The translations under genes were made by a program, and so were the position numbers. The notes beneath the pieces were generated by a model, which saw only the letters and a program-made list of their open reading frames with translations, was not told where the DNA came from and did no database searches. From positions 1,309,501-1,373,500 of the forward strand of contig CP114489.1 in NCBI GenBank assembly GCA_027186245.1: 64,000 nucleotides of DNA. Direction: 5' to 3'. Position 1 is the stretch's first letter, and each line of letters begins with the position of its first letter. Of the stretch, positions 45,609 through 56,765 are shown piece by piece. The DNA comes from Coriaria nepalensis (lineage: Eukaryota; Streptophyta; Magnoliopsida; Cucurbitales; Coriariaceae).

Positions 45609-48600
45609 CTATGAAACCCCTAATTTATCACGAAGAGTATCAAATATGGATGAAGCTGCTGCATTTTGGGAAAACGTCAATTTCAAACGACCCAGCAATT
45701 CACCATCTTTAGCCTGTGAAGCAGCATCTGCAGCTTCCTTGGCCATACCGATCCAAGCATAAGACTATCCAAAATGTTCAAAAAACAAGCTTAGACAACA
45801 GATACAGAAAGATTAAACTACTAGTGAAAAGAAGACCCGGTCTAGAATTGATAATTTTTATTTTTTTCAAATAAGAGGCGTCTGAATATTGATATTCAAG
45901 AATTAAGTTGGATATGGTAAACTCGCCTCTGCTCTTTCTCGTGGATCTGCAAGTTTAGGAATGTATTTTAGAGCTTCACCCTTTTCATCTGCTTCAATGC
46001 ATGCCTCCACAAATGGCCTATAACCTGTTAAGATTAAATACACAGGAATTTCAACTCGTTGAGTGGGTAGAGTAAAACTTCCATTCTGAGAACCACATTC
46101 AAATAAGAATCTAAGAGAAATTGCTTGCGTTCTTCTAACAAGAGAATAAATCTCTTTAGAAGAAGAGGCTTCAACTGACAACTCTAGAAATTAAACAGGT
46201 CATCTTTTTTGTAATGTACTGTAACTAATAAAACAGTATCTCTATAGTTGGCAAGCTTACCAATGGGTGGTCTCTTCTCTTTTGAAAATTTTTCTAGGGC
46301 ATCCCAGTCTCTAATTGTAGCCAAAGCAAACACTTTAAGCCAGTACCATCTCTTCTCGGAAACCTGAGGCACATCATACAAGAGTACGAAACTTGGAGCT
46401 GAGTTGCAAGTCCCAAAGGAGGCAAAAGATTCTTGGTTTTCTGTCCCCTTAGTAAAGCATTACAAAGAGAACTTTAGTTACCTTGAATTCATTTTTCACT
46501 TTCAATGCAGCTCGATGATTTCCCAAAACAATACATGTGCGAATTGTATCACTGATGCTTGAATCAACAAAAATGGCCTGCTTTGTAGTAACTTCCAACT
46601 CATGTTGGATTCTGTAGAAGCCATTGGAAATTAAGGATTACTTAAATTGTTCTCTCTACAGTCGGGTGAAGGAAAATTGCAGAAAATTTACAACTTAACC
46701 AGAATTATACATTACTCACTTTAGCAACTTTGCATGCTCTTCAGCAGCTTTTGATTCGAAGGTACGCTCTTTAGTCTCAGAAAAAAGATTTTGAGCCTTC
46801 TCAATAAGTTTTATTCGCAGACCATGAAGTGGAGATCCTTTGGTTGCCATTGGATTTTTGCCAAACCGATACGAGTCTTTCCACATAGAAAAGCCACCTC
46901 CTGCAAGAGCAGTAATATATAACTTGAAAGTTGAAATATACTTTTGCAGGAGTCTCTATGATGCAGTGCAAATTTTCAAGATAATATACATAAAATTACA
47001 CTGAATGGAAACAGAAGCATCTATAAAATTGAATTTAGACATACTTGAAGTTGTCCAGTAGAGAGAAAGTAGTCCTTCAGGAATTCATGCTTATAACAGC
47101 TGAACACAAATAAAATCAGTCATGCATGAAAGGCACCGTAACATATTGCAACCATGAAGTTTACAGGCTTTTATGAGCTAGAGTATTCAGAAAAAGCAAG
47201 TCAATAGTATATATAGATGAGTTATATCAAGTTGGTGAACTGCATACCGAGCATAAGTTATAAACAAATCTCTTGCCAGGGTTCTGGCTTGTATCGTTCC
47301 AAGGAACTCCAATGGTTGCCTCTTCGACAGAAACAAGGATGTGAGTTTAACATAAGTAGATTGGCTTCATTAAATATGTTCATATAACGTCATAGTAAAT
47401 GATATATTTGAGCCTTTTGAAGTCTTACTTTTTGCCAGATATGAAAGAGAACAAGATAAACAAGGTCAGTATCGCCACTTTCAGTTGCCTTAACTAATGC
47501 TGTGTCTTCTTCTCCTATGCTTAATAGAAGAGGTACCTGAGGATGAGTTGAAATGAATAAATGTTTTCCACGTAATTGATGGCTTCTTAATAAGTGTGAT
47601 TGTGTACTTGAATGATGTCGTAGAAGTAATAAAGAAGAAAACTAAACAGGAAACACAAAGAAAAGTATAGAAAACCTGTTTGGAAGAGCGTGGTTCATGT
47701 TCAACAAGCATTGCAGCTAATTTCCGACGACCTGTCTTATCCGCATGTGCAGCAACAGCTGCATATGATATGCCTTTGCACAATCTTAGCTGAAATTTAT
47801 GGAAAAGAATTTCAGATTGTGTTTTCATGAAATAATAAGAGAAAAGTGTCCTACAACATGTCATGATGTTGAACTAAAAGGACCTTATCAAGTAAGATTT
47901 CAAGAAGGGTGGCATCAGGAATTGCTAATGAAGCTGTTATCTTTGTACATGCCCAGTGCATTATTACCACCTCCTTCACAAAGCGAGTTCAAATAAAGAG
48001 TCAGAAGAAAAGGATATATTGAGCCTTATAAAATTTCAACAGGGGGAGGGGGGGCATGGTGTCGATATAAATTTTACAATCGGATCAAACTGGAAGTAGA
48101 ATTCCATTATGATAATTACATATAAAGACATGTTACTTTACAGTTTAGCCTTAAAAAATTTTCTATGTTGGAACACAAAATGGAGTAACCCAAAAATTTC
48201 CAAGAAAAGAAGTCCTACAGACTTTTTTTTAATACATAATTTATTAAATCAACGAACCTGGTTCATTTCAAGGTACTCAGATACCCTTAGTGCCAGTAGA
48301 TGTTGATGAGCATTAATTAAACGGGCAATCAGAACAGATTGTGTAAGTAGCTGCATTTAGAAAGCTTGTTCAGTAACATGGAAATTTCACTGTTCAGAAT
48401 TGAAGGAGGATACCTATATCAGAAAGTATTAAGAACCTTATATTGATGAATACTGAGAGGGATGCCAATCTCTGGGCTGCGTACAGCATTTAAGACTCTC
48501 AAGGTTTTGGACTTCTCTTGTATGTGATAGCGATTAAAATTGCTGCCAAAGCCAACTGGATTTCATTACGAGACTGAAAATCAGAAATAATGTTTAACTG

Positions 48601-50618
48601 TTATATTTTTTTTTTAAACCAAGAAATATAAAAACACAAAGTTAAAAGGTTGTATAAGCATTTTTTTTTCCTTCATTTCTGGCGAACAGTACTCTAAATT
48701 AGCGATGTCAATAGATATGAAAAGAAGAGTAATAAGGAAATTTCTTTGGACAATATTAACATCAGACATCGTTCAATAGCCAAGGGAATAATTAAAAAAA
48801 TAAAAGAAGGAAAAGGAAAAAACCTGCAAAAGGCTTGGCCGTAGCTTGCAGCTCTTAGCAGTGTCCTTTGACGTGAAACATCAAATTCAAGACCAGCAGC
48901 ATCAATGCAAGTATCAACAGCCTCGGGCAAGGACGAGCATATCAATCTCAAATTTTCATCTGCCTGATAAACAAAGCAAACGAGAATAATATGATAGAGA
49001 CTATAAACAGACGAGAGACACTTATTGTGCAACACATACATTTCATATGTACATATTTCCACCTACACAATTGGTATGGAAGTGTTTTAAATATAAAAGA
49101 AAGAACAACTTTATCATCGCCTATCTTCCTCTCTTATAAACCTCCATTGACTGTGTGCTAGAAGCAGTAAGAATTGCACAATGAGAACTTGATTAGGAAA
49201 TTTACTACACAAAGAGCTGGTGAAACTCGGTATAGCTTGCTAAAATATTATATAGAAAAGCTAAACCCCACCCCCAACCCATCCCCTAAAACAAAGAAGA
49301 AAACGAAGTAGAAAAGAACAGTCTACCTTAGCACTATGTCTGTCAAAGTGGTCCAAGGCATCATATAGTAAAGCCGCAGGAGAAGTACTTCCAATGGTAA
49401 AAACTGATACAGTGGAATCAGGAACTCGTTGCAGAAATTCCATAGAAGTGTTGGATAATATCCTCACTCCATCACACTCGGGAATAAGAATTACGGGCTC
49501 ATCATAGAGATAGCGGACAGGGTCTCCATCTGGACCCATCATCAAAAGCATATCATCCCAATAAAGCAGCACACTGTCCACTCCACAGCAAGCTAGTTGC
49601 TCAGGAGGAAGGGCTGACTGCAACCATGAAATTAATTGACATAATGAACATTGAAAACCATTCTACATCACATTCCCACAATTTGAATGTTATGTCAAAC
49701 GACAAGCTAACAGGGAAAAAGCTAGCTTCTGATTATCACTAGCTAACAACCCATACATACCGTCTAATTACAAGCACAGATACAACTAGAAGTAGCTTAA
49801 CATGAAACACTTACTAGAGAAAAGAAACTGACCCCACACTCGCGATTAAGAATTGTTTTCTGCAAGTCCGAAGTCAAAACCAAAAGCCTCCCATCGTTAG
49901 TAAACGCCGCCAACCACTTACCATCAATTGAAACCACCATTTTTTGCAAAGGACCATCTAACACCTCCTCGCCAAGTATCTGAACACCGTCTTCCTCCAC
50001 CGCCAAAACGCATGCCTCCCCTATCCCAAGCAAGACCTCCACATTCCCTGACATGGTGTACTGCGGCTCGATCACAGCCATACACAGCGGAAAATCCTCG
50101 ATCCCTGGATCTGCAAGCTTACATGGCATGGGGTTCTTGAAATCCAAAATGCAGCATATCTGATCAGCCTCAGTTATGCATACAACTCCATTTCCCCAAA
50201 ACACGCATTCCACCACGTTTTGCTCGAAACACTCCTTCCCCATAGAAATGTTAGAATCAACGAGCTCCGCATGGATGTTATAGCGGTATATCGTGCCGTC
50301 TTGGACGACACAGACTAGGGTTTGATCATCGGTCCAGGACATTCCGATCAATCGTCCTCCAGGGTTTCGCCAAACTGTTTCTGACAACAGGACACCGGAG
50401 GAGTTGAAGAATCGGAGTTTCCGGAGAGCGGATTCCGCGTAGAGCTGGACGATTTTCGAATCATCTCTGATGATGGCTATTGGACCGCCGAAGGAAGCGC
50501 AGGCAACTTTGTTGCGGCTGAGATCGACGTGTTTCCATCTGAGTGGGTTTATCTCTGGCTTACGGTAGTAACGGTTGTGGAGGAGCTGCCACTCTGCGGC
50601 CACGGAGACGTTGGCCAT
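45609..50618 (-). CDS. VPS16: VPS16 / VACUOLELESS1 (HOPS-CORVET core subunit), 15 exons, with one frameshift
   Basis: Minus-strand exons: 49833-50618, 49327-49617, 48824-48963, 48437-48542, 48258-48350, 47884-47973, 47676-47789, 47429-47536, 47248-47321, 47045-47099, 46720-46900, 46482-46611, 46261-46363, 45927-46024 and 45609-45764. The N-terminal beta-propeller (MANVSVAAEWQLLHNRYYRK...) and C-terminal alpha-solenoid (GYRPFVEACIEADEKGEALKYIPKL, DTLRDKLGVS end) match plant VPS16/VCL1, the vacuole-fusion tether needed for vacuole biogenesis. Exon 11 begins E-V-A-F-L and then loses one base near 46884-46888 (CTATGTGG where the family implies one more base before TGG); downstream WKDSYRFGKNPMATKGSPLHG is back in the other frame. 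All other exons are phase-consistent, giving 841 residues if that base is allowed for. Intron 14 has a GC donor (GAG|GCGAGT at 45926), the only choice that keeps RAE-SYAWIGMAKEAAD. Confidence 0.9.
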
Positions 50619-50885
50619 GAGCGGTGGTGAGAAGTGAGATCGAATTGTTTTCAATCGCCTTTGGTTCTCTTACCAGTGAGAAAATACTAAAATAGAAAGA
50701 ATCCATTGCTGGCTACTTCGTTAAGAAAAGTTAATACTCTTGTCCCTAAAAATTTGTTAAATACTCATTTTAGTCCCCAAAATAGTATTTCTTTTCAACT
50801 GGATTCTTTGACATCTCTACCCATCAAACAAAATACTGTAATGCTCTATTATATATCTTCTTTTTTACGTTCATAACAAAGATTT

Positions 50886-51576
50886 TCATGGAAAAAGTTG
50901 CACATAACCAGTGGCAATAGCAATTCCTAGTATAACAAGAGGAGGAAGAAGCACAAAAGCTCCAATTGTGGCAAAGAAAACAGAATCATTCCTCTGAGAA
51001 ACTTCATTCAAGTAAGCTTGTCTCTTTATATTCCTCTTCTGCGATATGCTCAGAAACTTTTCACTCACTTTCTTCAGATTCTTCCCTAGTGGAATGGTGA
51101 AATCGTCATCTCTGTCCCCTACTAATTGCGCAAGCTGATCTCGGATCGTAAGCCTCTGCAACCTCCCATCACTTTCATAACCTGATCATCACCATTCAAA
51201 AAAAAAAAAAATACCAACTTAATCGAGTGATTAAATGATACTCGCTACAAAGATTTTTCCTTTTTCTTTACTACATACCATCAACAGGTTGGATTGTGGA
51301 AGTGAGTTGTTGCAAGAGCTCGAGCTGTGTTCTTGCAGAAGAAGAAGGGGATTCCTCCTCCTCTTTAACTATTCTCTGAGCATCCCCTGACCGAACAAAC
51401 GTTTTAAAAGAAGAGAAAGACGATCTGGAAAATTGAAGTTTTGGGTGTTTTTTCTGGATAAGAACAGAGGAAGAGGAAGAAGGAGAAGGAGAAGGAGAAG
51501 AGCAGGGACATGGGTTTGAGAAAAGAGAAGAACCCATCATGAAGTTCATGGCCATGGTTTGACAGAGCTCACCCAT
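50886..51576 (-). CDS. Small plastid-targeted membrane protein of unknown function, 2 exons
   Basis: Exons 51279-51576 and 50886-51181, 197 residues from the ATG at 51576 (in-frame alternatives at 51555 and 51549). The first 60-70 residues are rich in Ser, Pro, Lys and Arg with almost no acidic residues until EEEESP, as expected for a chloroplast transit peptide. The middle (RLTIRDQLAQLVGDRDDDFTIPLGKNLKKVSEKFLTISQ-type helix) is charged. One strong membrane segment, SVFFATIGAFVLLPPLVILGIAIATGYVQ, lies at the very C terminus. I recall conserved plant proteins of this shape but cannot assign a function; it resembles tail-anchored thylakoid or envelope assembly factors only in topology. It lies in the same orientation as VPS16, 268 bases upstream of the VPS16 start codon. 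Confidence 0.8.
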
Positions 51577-51874
51577 TATTTATTTATTTATTTATTTTTT
51601 TTGCCTACCCTTTTTTTATAAATAATACTGTTTTGTTTATCCAGAAACACAGCTTCCACCACATCTTAAATTGTTGCGTCAAAGAATAGATATTGAATTA
51701 TAAATTACTCCAGCAATACTACATGTCGTCACAACACATACCACATAGCCAAGTTACTTACTCCATTCTGTTTAGATGCAGTTTAGCAATTTTTATTTTA
51801 TTTACTGGGAAAAGAAAAAAAAATTCTGAATATATATATATATATCTCTTCAGTCACCCTCATCAAAAACAACA

Positions 51875-53205
51875 ATGGCACTATGCACGGTGCTTTCCCT
51901 CACCGGCGCCGGAACTCAGCTTATCAGTAAATTCCATCAACTGGGTTCTGCTGAATCGAAGATAATTCAAAGACCCAGAAAGTTTTCGGGCGCTCTTCTC
52001 AATCATCACAACAACACAAGTTCATTTGGAGAGTACCCACTTCGGATAATTTGAACTCAACCGATTCGCCGTCGCTTCTTTTCGCCATCGGAAAAGAGGC
52101 TGAAGATAGCTTCTCTTCGGTCAGCTTGGTTCTAATAAGTCTTGCATCTTTTTTTCGCCTTTTCCATGTTACTTTATCTTGTTCACTTGCAATAGACAGT
52201 GTCTAACATGTTATTAGCGAAGATTGTGGTAATATTAATATCACTTGTTTTGTCTCAAACTCTTCTGTCTAGTACGCTTGTTTAATTTTGGATTCTGCCC
52301 CAAATGACATTAACATTACAGAATCTAAACGAAGAAGAAACTGATGATATGTACGGGGACTTGTTCAATAAATACGGAAAAGTAGTCTTTCCGACGAAGC
52401 GACCAAAAACCCCCTACTGCGGAAATCGATGACGATGCAGAAAGCTTATCATGCAAAAAAAAAATTCATTTCATCATCATTACCACTTATTTCAATTTCA
52501 ATGCTAGCTAAATTAAGATATTAAATCACTAGGACATGTTTTCCAGATCATTACCCTATAATCTTATCAAAGTGGTTAGAAATATGTTTCAGTTGCTGTA
52601 TCAATGGCCAAGGTTGAGAGCGATGTGAAGGCGGGTCCTCTTTGTTGAGCCTCTTGTCTGTCTATTGGACCCGGTTTTTCATCATTGCTACAGCATTTTC
52701 GCGGCCTCAGATTGATGCTATTGCGTATAGCTTCAAGTTTTATTTTGCTTCCTGTCTATTTTTTTTTTTTAAATGAGGCCTGGATTTAAGGCATCATTTG
52801 CTTAAAGGTGCTCTATGCTTCCTAAATTGCAACGAGGTCCAAGATGAGAGATCTAGCAGAGAAAAAGTGCGGAAGGATTCTAAATGGCGACTCAAAACCG
52901 AATTCCTGGACTTTATTAGATTTTGGCAAGTTGTTAAATTTCCTGTTGAAATTAGGGGATGGTTGGACATTTTAACAAGAACCTGCACCATTTGGACCAA
53001 TACTAGTTAGATTATTGCGTAAACATGTACTATAGATGGTTAATTTGGGTAAGGTTGATATGTGAATAGATTTCCACTGTTCTGTGTATTGATTTCAGGT
53101 GATGTAGTAATCCATATATTTCTTCCTCCACAAAGAGATTTATGGAAATGCTACCCTAATTGATCTGCCATTTGATAACCAACCGCCCCGTTTCATAGCT
53201 GAACA
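51875..53205 (+). pseudogene. Chloroplast Iojap-like protein (ribosome silencing factor family) pseudogene
   Basis: The remaining pieces follow the plant chloroplast Iojap protein in order: a transit-peptide-like N terminus from the ATG at 51875 (MALCTVLSLTGAG...), NLNEEETDDMYGDLFNKYGKVVFPTK (52321-52400), VAVSMAKVESDVKAG (52594-52635), FVEPLV...YWTRFFIIATAFSRPQIDAIA (52645-52725), DLAEKKCGRILNGDSKPNSWTLLDF (52847-52925) and GDVVIHIFLPPQRD...YGNATLIDLPFDNQPPR (53100-53200). Lesions: a stop in exon 1 (about 52048), a one-base frameshift at the run of C near 52412, loss of the DIKVL stretch, a TGTC insertion before YWTRFF (about 52660), and a deletion in the REFYNLEEF segment. It cannot produce a functional Iojap, a factor that docks on the large ribosomal subunit. 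Confidence 0.85.
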
Positions 53206-54191
53206 GAAACAACTGATTTCACAAGTCACAAATGGCAGTTACTTCTGTGCTTGCTGGTTTGGTTTCCTAGTCGAAGCGATAAACTTCGACTCTTGCATGG
53301 AAGCCATGAATCCAATCGACTCTTGCTGGTTTGCTTTTGACATGCCTAGACGGGATGATTGATCATAGATAGTGTGTGACTAGGGAAAACAGTTAATGAT
53401 GTAAGAGTTACCGTGTAAGTTTATCCAGCACAATTCTTGTAGAAAACTATCCTTGTCCCTTGATCATATTAACTATTTGTATACTTTACTTCAACTCAGA
53501 GAAGCAAATATTACTTCTAAGGGCAAACCATGTATAAATAATCTAGACTTAAGTAACTGTCTAGTATAAAAAACACAATATCCCACCATCGTTGTTAAGA
53601 CCAAAAAATAAAAATGAGATGAAGTAAAATCTATCTGAACATATTTTCCTGTCGATGATGTTTCCTATTTGACAACCTAATGAAGGAGTGAAGAAGCAAC
53701 AGATCCGAAAAATATGATATGCCTCACTCCATTATGATGATGTTTCACATATGGCCCCTCTTACTGAATCTCTCTTGCTTCATCATCGAGTGAGTGATAA
53801 AGTTGGAGTCATTAAAAATTATCATTTCCACTGAATCTTCAGACTGCGATAGGTGATATCAATTGATCTTGCCAGAGAATTTCAGATCACCTGGAAAGAG
53901 CAAAACCGGTTCGAAGTCACACTCTGATCAGAATTGTCGGTTGATAACTAGGGGATGATTGATTCCTGTATATACCCGGTTTCAGCACAATCTGTTAATA
54001 TCAGCAAATGCTACATAGCTTAAAAGAGAGTATTTAACCAAAAAAGACAGAAAGAATATAGAATATTGAAACTTGGTTTTTTAAGGGAAGTTTTAATTCA
54101 AAATTTTAGAAGAGGAAAGGGAATATGAGTGGACAGAAACAGCAGATAGAATGCTCAACATAGCAGGAAAGTCACACTTACAGTTAGTTGA
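53206..54191. other. Spacer between the Iojap pseudogene and the 2OG-oxygenase-like gene
   Basis: Iojap pseudogene 3' flank, then (from about 53870) the probable 3' UTR of the minus-strand oxygenase-like gene. No exon or RNA gene is recognised. Confidence 0.5.
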
Positions 54192-55749
54192 CTACTGACC
54201 AGCCGCTCCAGTCTCAGTAAGATCCAACTCCATATGGCTAGCTGTCCAACCTGGCTCGTAAGCTTCAAGAAAACCGATCTTAGCCTTATTGGGTAGATCA
54301 TGGGGGTGAACAAAAGGCACCCCAGGAGGCCACCCAATCTCCAATCTTATAACGGCACAAGGACTATCTAGTGAGTGAAAATGACTCTCACATTCCTTTA
54401 GATTACAGAATCTCAGCTTTATATTCTTCTTATCTGCAATATCTTGAACCCTCTCCTTCAGAACTCTCTGTGCCTCAAGTCTTAATCTCTTAGAAGGCGG
54501 TAGAGGTTTGCTAGTCGAGTTATTCTTCCTCCTCCTTAGCTTTATAGATCCTGTACCAGTATTTCATCGATCCAATGACCTGCTGTTATAAGCTTCTCAC
54601 TAAGGGCTATTCATTACTAAAAAAGAAACAGCATAATTTAACAATAACGTGACTCACTAATAGAAGAAAAAATTTGCATTAGAGGGAAAGAAACTGCTTA
54701 CCATCTTGGGCTACAGGGAAATCAAAGCTCTGCAAACTCTGCCTATTAAAAATTTGATCAGTACGGTGTGCTCTCTGCATGAAATCATCTACTGGTAGTG
54801 GATGCTGGAACTGAGCTTCAACTCCATGCCCTGCTGCTCTCATTTCCGAACAGCTGAAGCTGGTCATGGATTTAGGCATAAGCTTGAAAGCCAAGGAGCA
54901 TCTTCCATACATATTACCCTGAATATTGGTAATTTCTGATCGGTGTAAAGCAGGATTGACATATCCAGCAGTTGCTTGGTAAAGTGCAAGTCCAGGGAAA
55001 ACAATTGCTTCTTGAGGACCCAAATCGCCATCTACAAGAACCCACCTACCATTAAAATCCCGTATTTGTAAACCAACCTTATCTGACTTATAAAGGGTCA
55101 CAAGGGTTTTATCAACTTGGTGTTCATGGTCTCCATACATAACCAATTGGTCATCCACTTGAGCCCCCAAACTATGGTGTTGCGTCCCATTAAATGAGGG
55201 TCTTGCATGGCAGCAAACAGACAAAACAGAGGATGATATTTCTCGGCTTCTTAAAGGAACATTATCAAGTATTTCAGAGAAAGGAGAGCTACGCAAGTTC
55301 AAATAAAAGCTAATTGCATCAACTATATCCCTCGCTGCCTTACCAAATAATGAAAATATGTCTGGTAAACCTGCTGGAGAAAATTCCATACCGTTTATGG
55401 GCTCTATGGGGGTCAGACCTGGTCTATAATCATATATTTCTTGCCACGTCTGAGAATCTACATAATATCCAGAAGTTTTACACCACTCTTGAGAATCATT
55501 GGTCTGGACCATATCGGCAGATGGGTACGATGATGCTCTCTGATGGAAGTAGAGCCGAGCAGAATCTAGACTGGATCTCAAAAGGGCCCCACCACATGCT
55601 GGGAATTGAATTATGGCAGCGGAATATTGAGCAAGTGATTGAGACAGACTTGAGACGGACAATTTGTAAGAATCTGAAGGAATGCCTTCACATGGTTCTA
55701 AATCAGTAAGCTTGACACGACCCAGTGATGGCAGGCCATTGCCTGCCAT
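54192..55749 (-). CDS. 2-oxoglutarate/Fe(II) oxygenase-like protein, 2 coding exons
   Basis: Exons 54702-55749 and 54192-54550 encode 468 residues; a non-coding leader exon ends at 56208 (donor AAG|GTTAGTG) and is spliced to 55787 or nearby. The ATG at 55749 (MAGNGLPSLGRVKLTDLEP) matches the start of its plant homologues; an upstream in-frame ATG at 55794 lies before the splice acceptor and is excluded. The part around residues 20-320 resembles the isopenicillin-N-synthase-like fold (WCKTSGYYVDSQTWQEIYDYRPG; HQVDKTLVTLYKSDKVGLQIRDFNGRWVLVD; GLALYQATAGYVNPALHR). A canonical H-x-D iron motif is not obvious, so catalysis is uncertain. The C-terminal exon is a basic, nuclear-localisation-like helix (KPLPPSKRLRLEAQRVLKERVQ) followed by a conserved IRLEIGWPPGVPFVHPHDLPNKAKIGFLEAYEPGW. 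Arabidopsis At3g12940 from memory. Intact, unlike its neighbours. Confidence 0.85.
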
Positions 55750-56420
55750 GAAAATGCTTACAGATTCTGAGTACCTGAAAAGAAAATAGAGCAAATTCTG
55801 CGATTTCCACAGGAGAAAGAGGTCAAAAGTTGCATTAATGGCAGCTCAAATTTACCAAAGAATTATACTTGGTCAGAAGAATTAGCAATAGATTCTACTA
55901 ATCAGTTTTTGCAAATTCGTACAAATTCCATTTCAACCAGCGTTTTTTTCAGACATTACTAGACTATCGTAGCTTGAATATATTATCAACCACTACACCA
56001 TTTTCCAATTTACAATGTCCAGGCTCTAACACCACCAAAAAAAAAGAAAAAAAAAAACTATATATTGCTAGAGCAATAGTGAAACTGTATAGGAAGAGGA
56101 AATAACAAACAGTATCGAATTAACAACGTAGGAGTCAGAACATTCCGAATTGCAGTAAACACATGCTTAAATTTAAGTGATTAGTAGTACGTATATTCGT
56201 CACTAACCTTTCCAGGGTGGATATTACAAAGCGAAACCGCTGCTGCTACTGGTTCTGTCTTCCTCGCCGAAAAGGATTGAAGCCAAAGGGAAGCGATGGT
56301 GTTAGATGGAAGAAGAAAGCTGAGAGAGAGAGAATAAACCGAGGACCAAAAATGAAGTCTTGACGCGATAGCGAGACGGAGAGAGAAAAAACGGCGGCCC
56401 TAACCACGCTTTACATTTTC
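55750..56420 (-). promoter_or_regulatory. 5' UTR exon, leader intron and promoter of the oxygenase-like gene
   Basis: The leader exon ends at 56208 (minus strand, AAG|GTTAGTG) and the coding exon begins after TTTTCTTTTCAG at about 55788. Between them is an intron of about 420 bases. Upstream, a purine-rich AGAGAGAG stretch at about 56318-56332 probably marks the transcription start area. Confidence 0.6.
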
Positions 56421-56765
56421 ACCCTGCTTGTCATATTCTAGTCATTATTTTTACTGTTCTTTTTTTTTTTTTTTTTTTTTGGTTCCTCGAAAAGTTTTTC
56501 AAAACAAAGTGGCGAGAATAAGAACAAGTTACAGAGTGAGGAGAGTGGAGGGTGAGGAGAGAATACATATCAGTACATTTTCTTGATAATAGTTATCACA
56601 GTTTGAACAAGAACAAGTTAAATTTAAAAATAAAAAATAAATAAATAAATAAATAAATAAAACTTGGGGTCAGAAAATCTCGACATATCAGACAGTTTAC
56701 AGACAAACTGGATGTGTCTATGTGATTCTATCCCCACCACCTCAATCCCCAGAAAACTTTCATTT

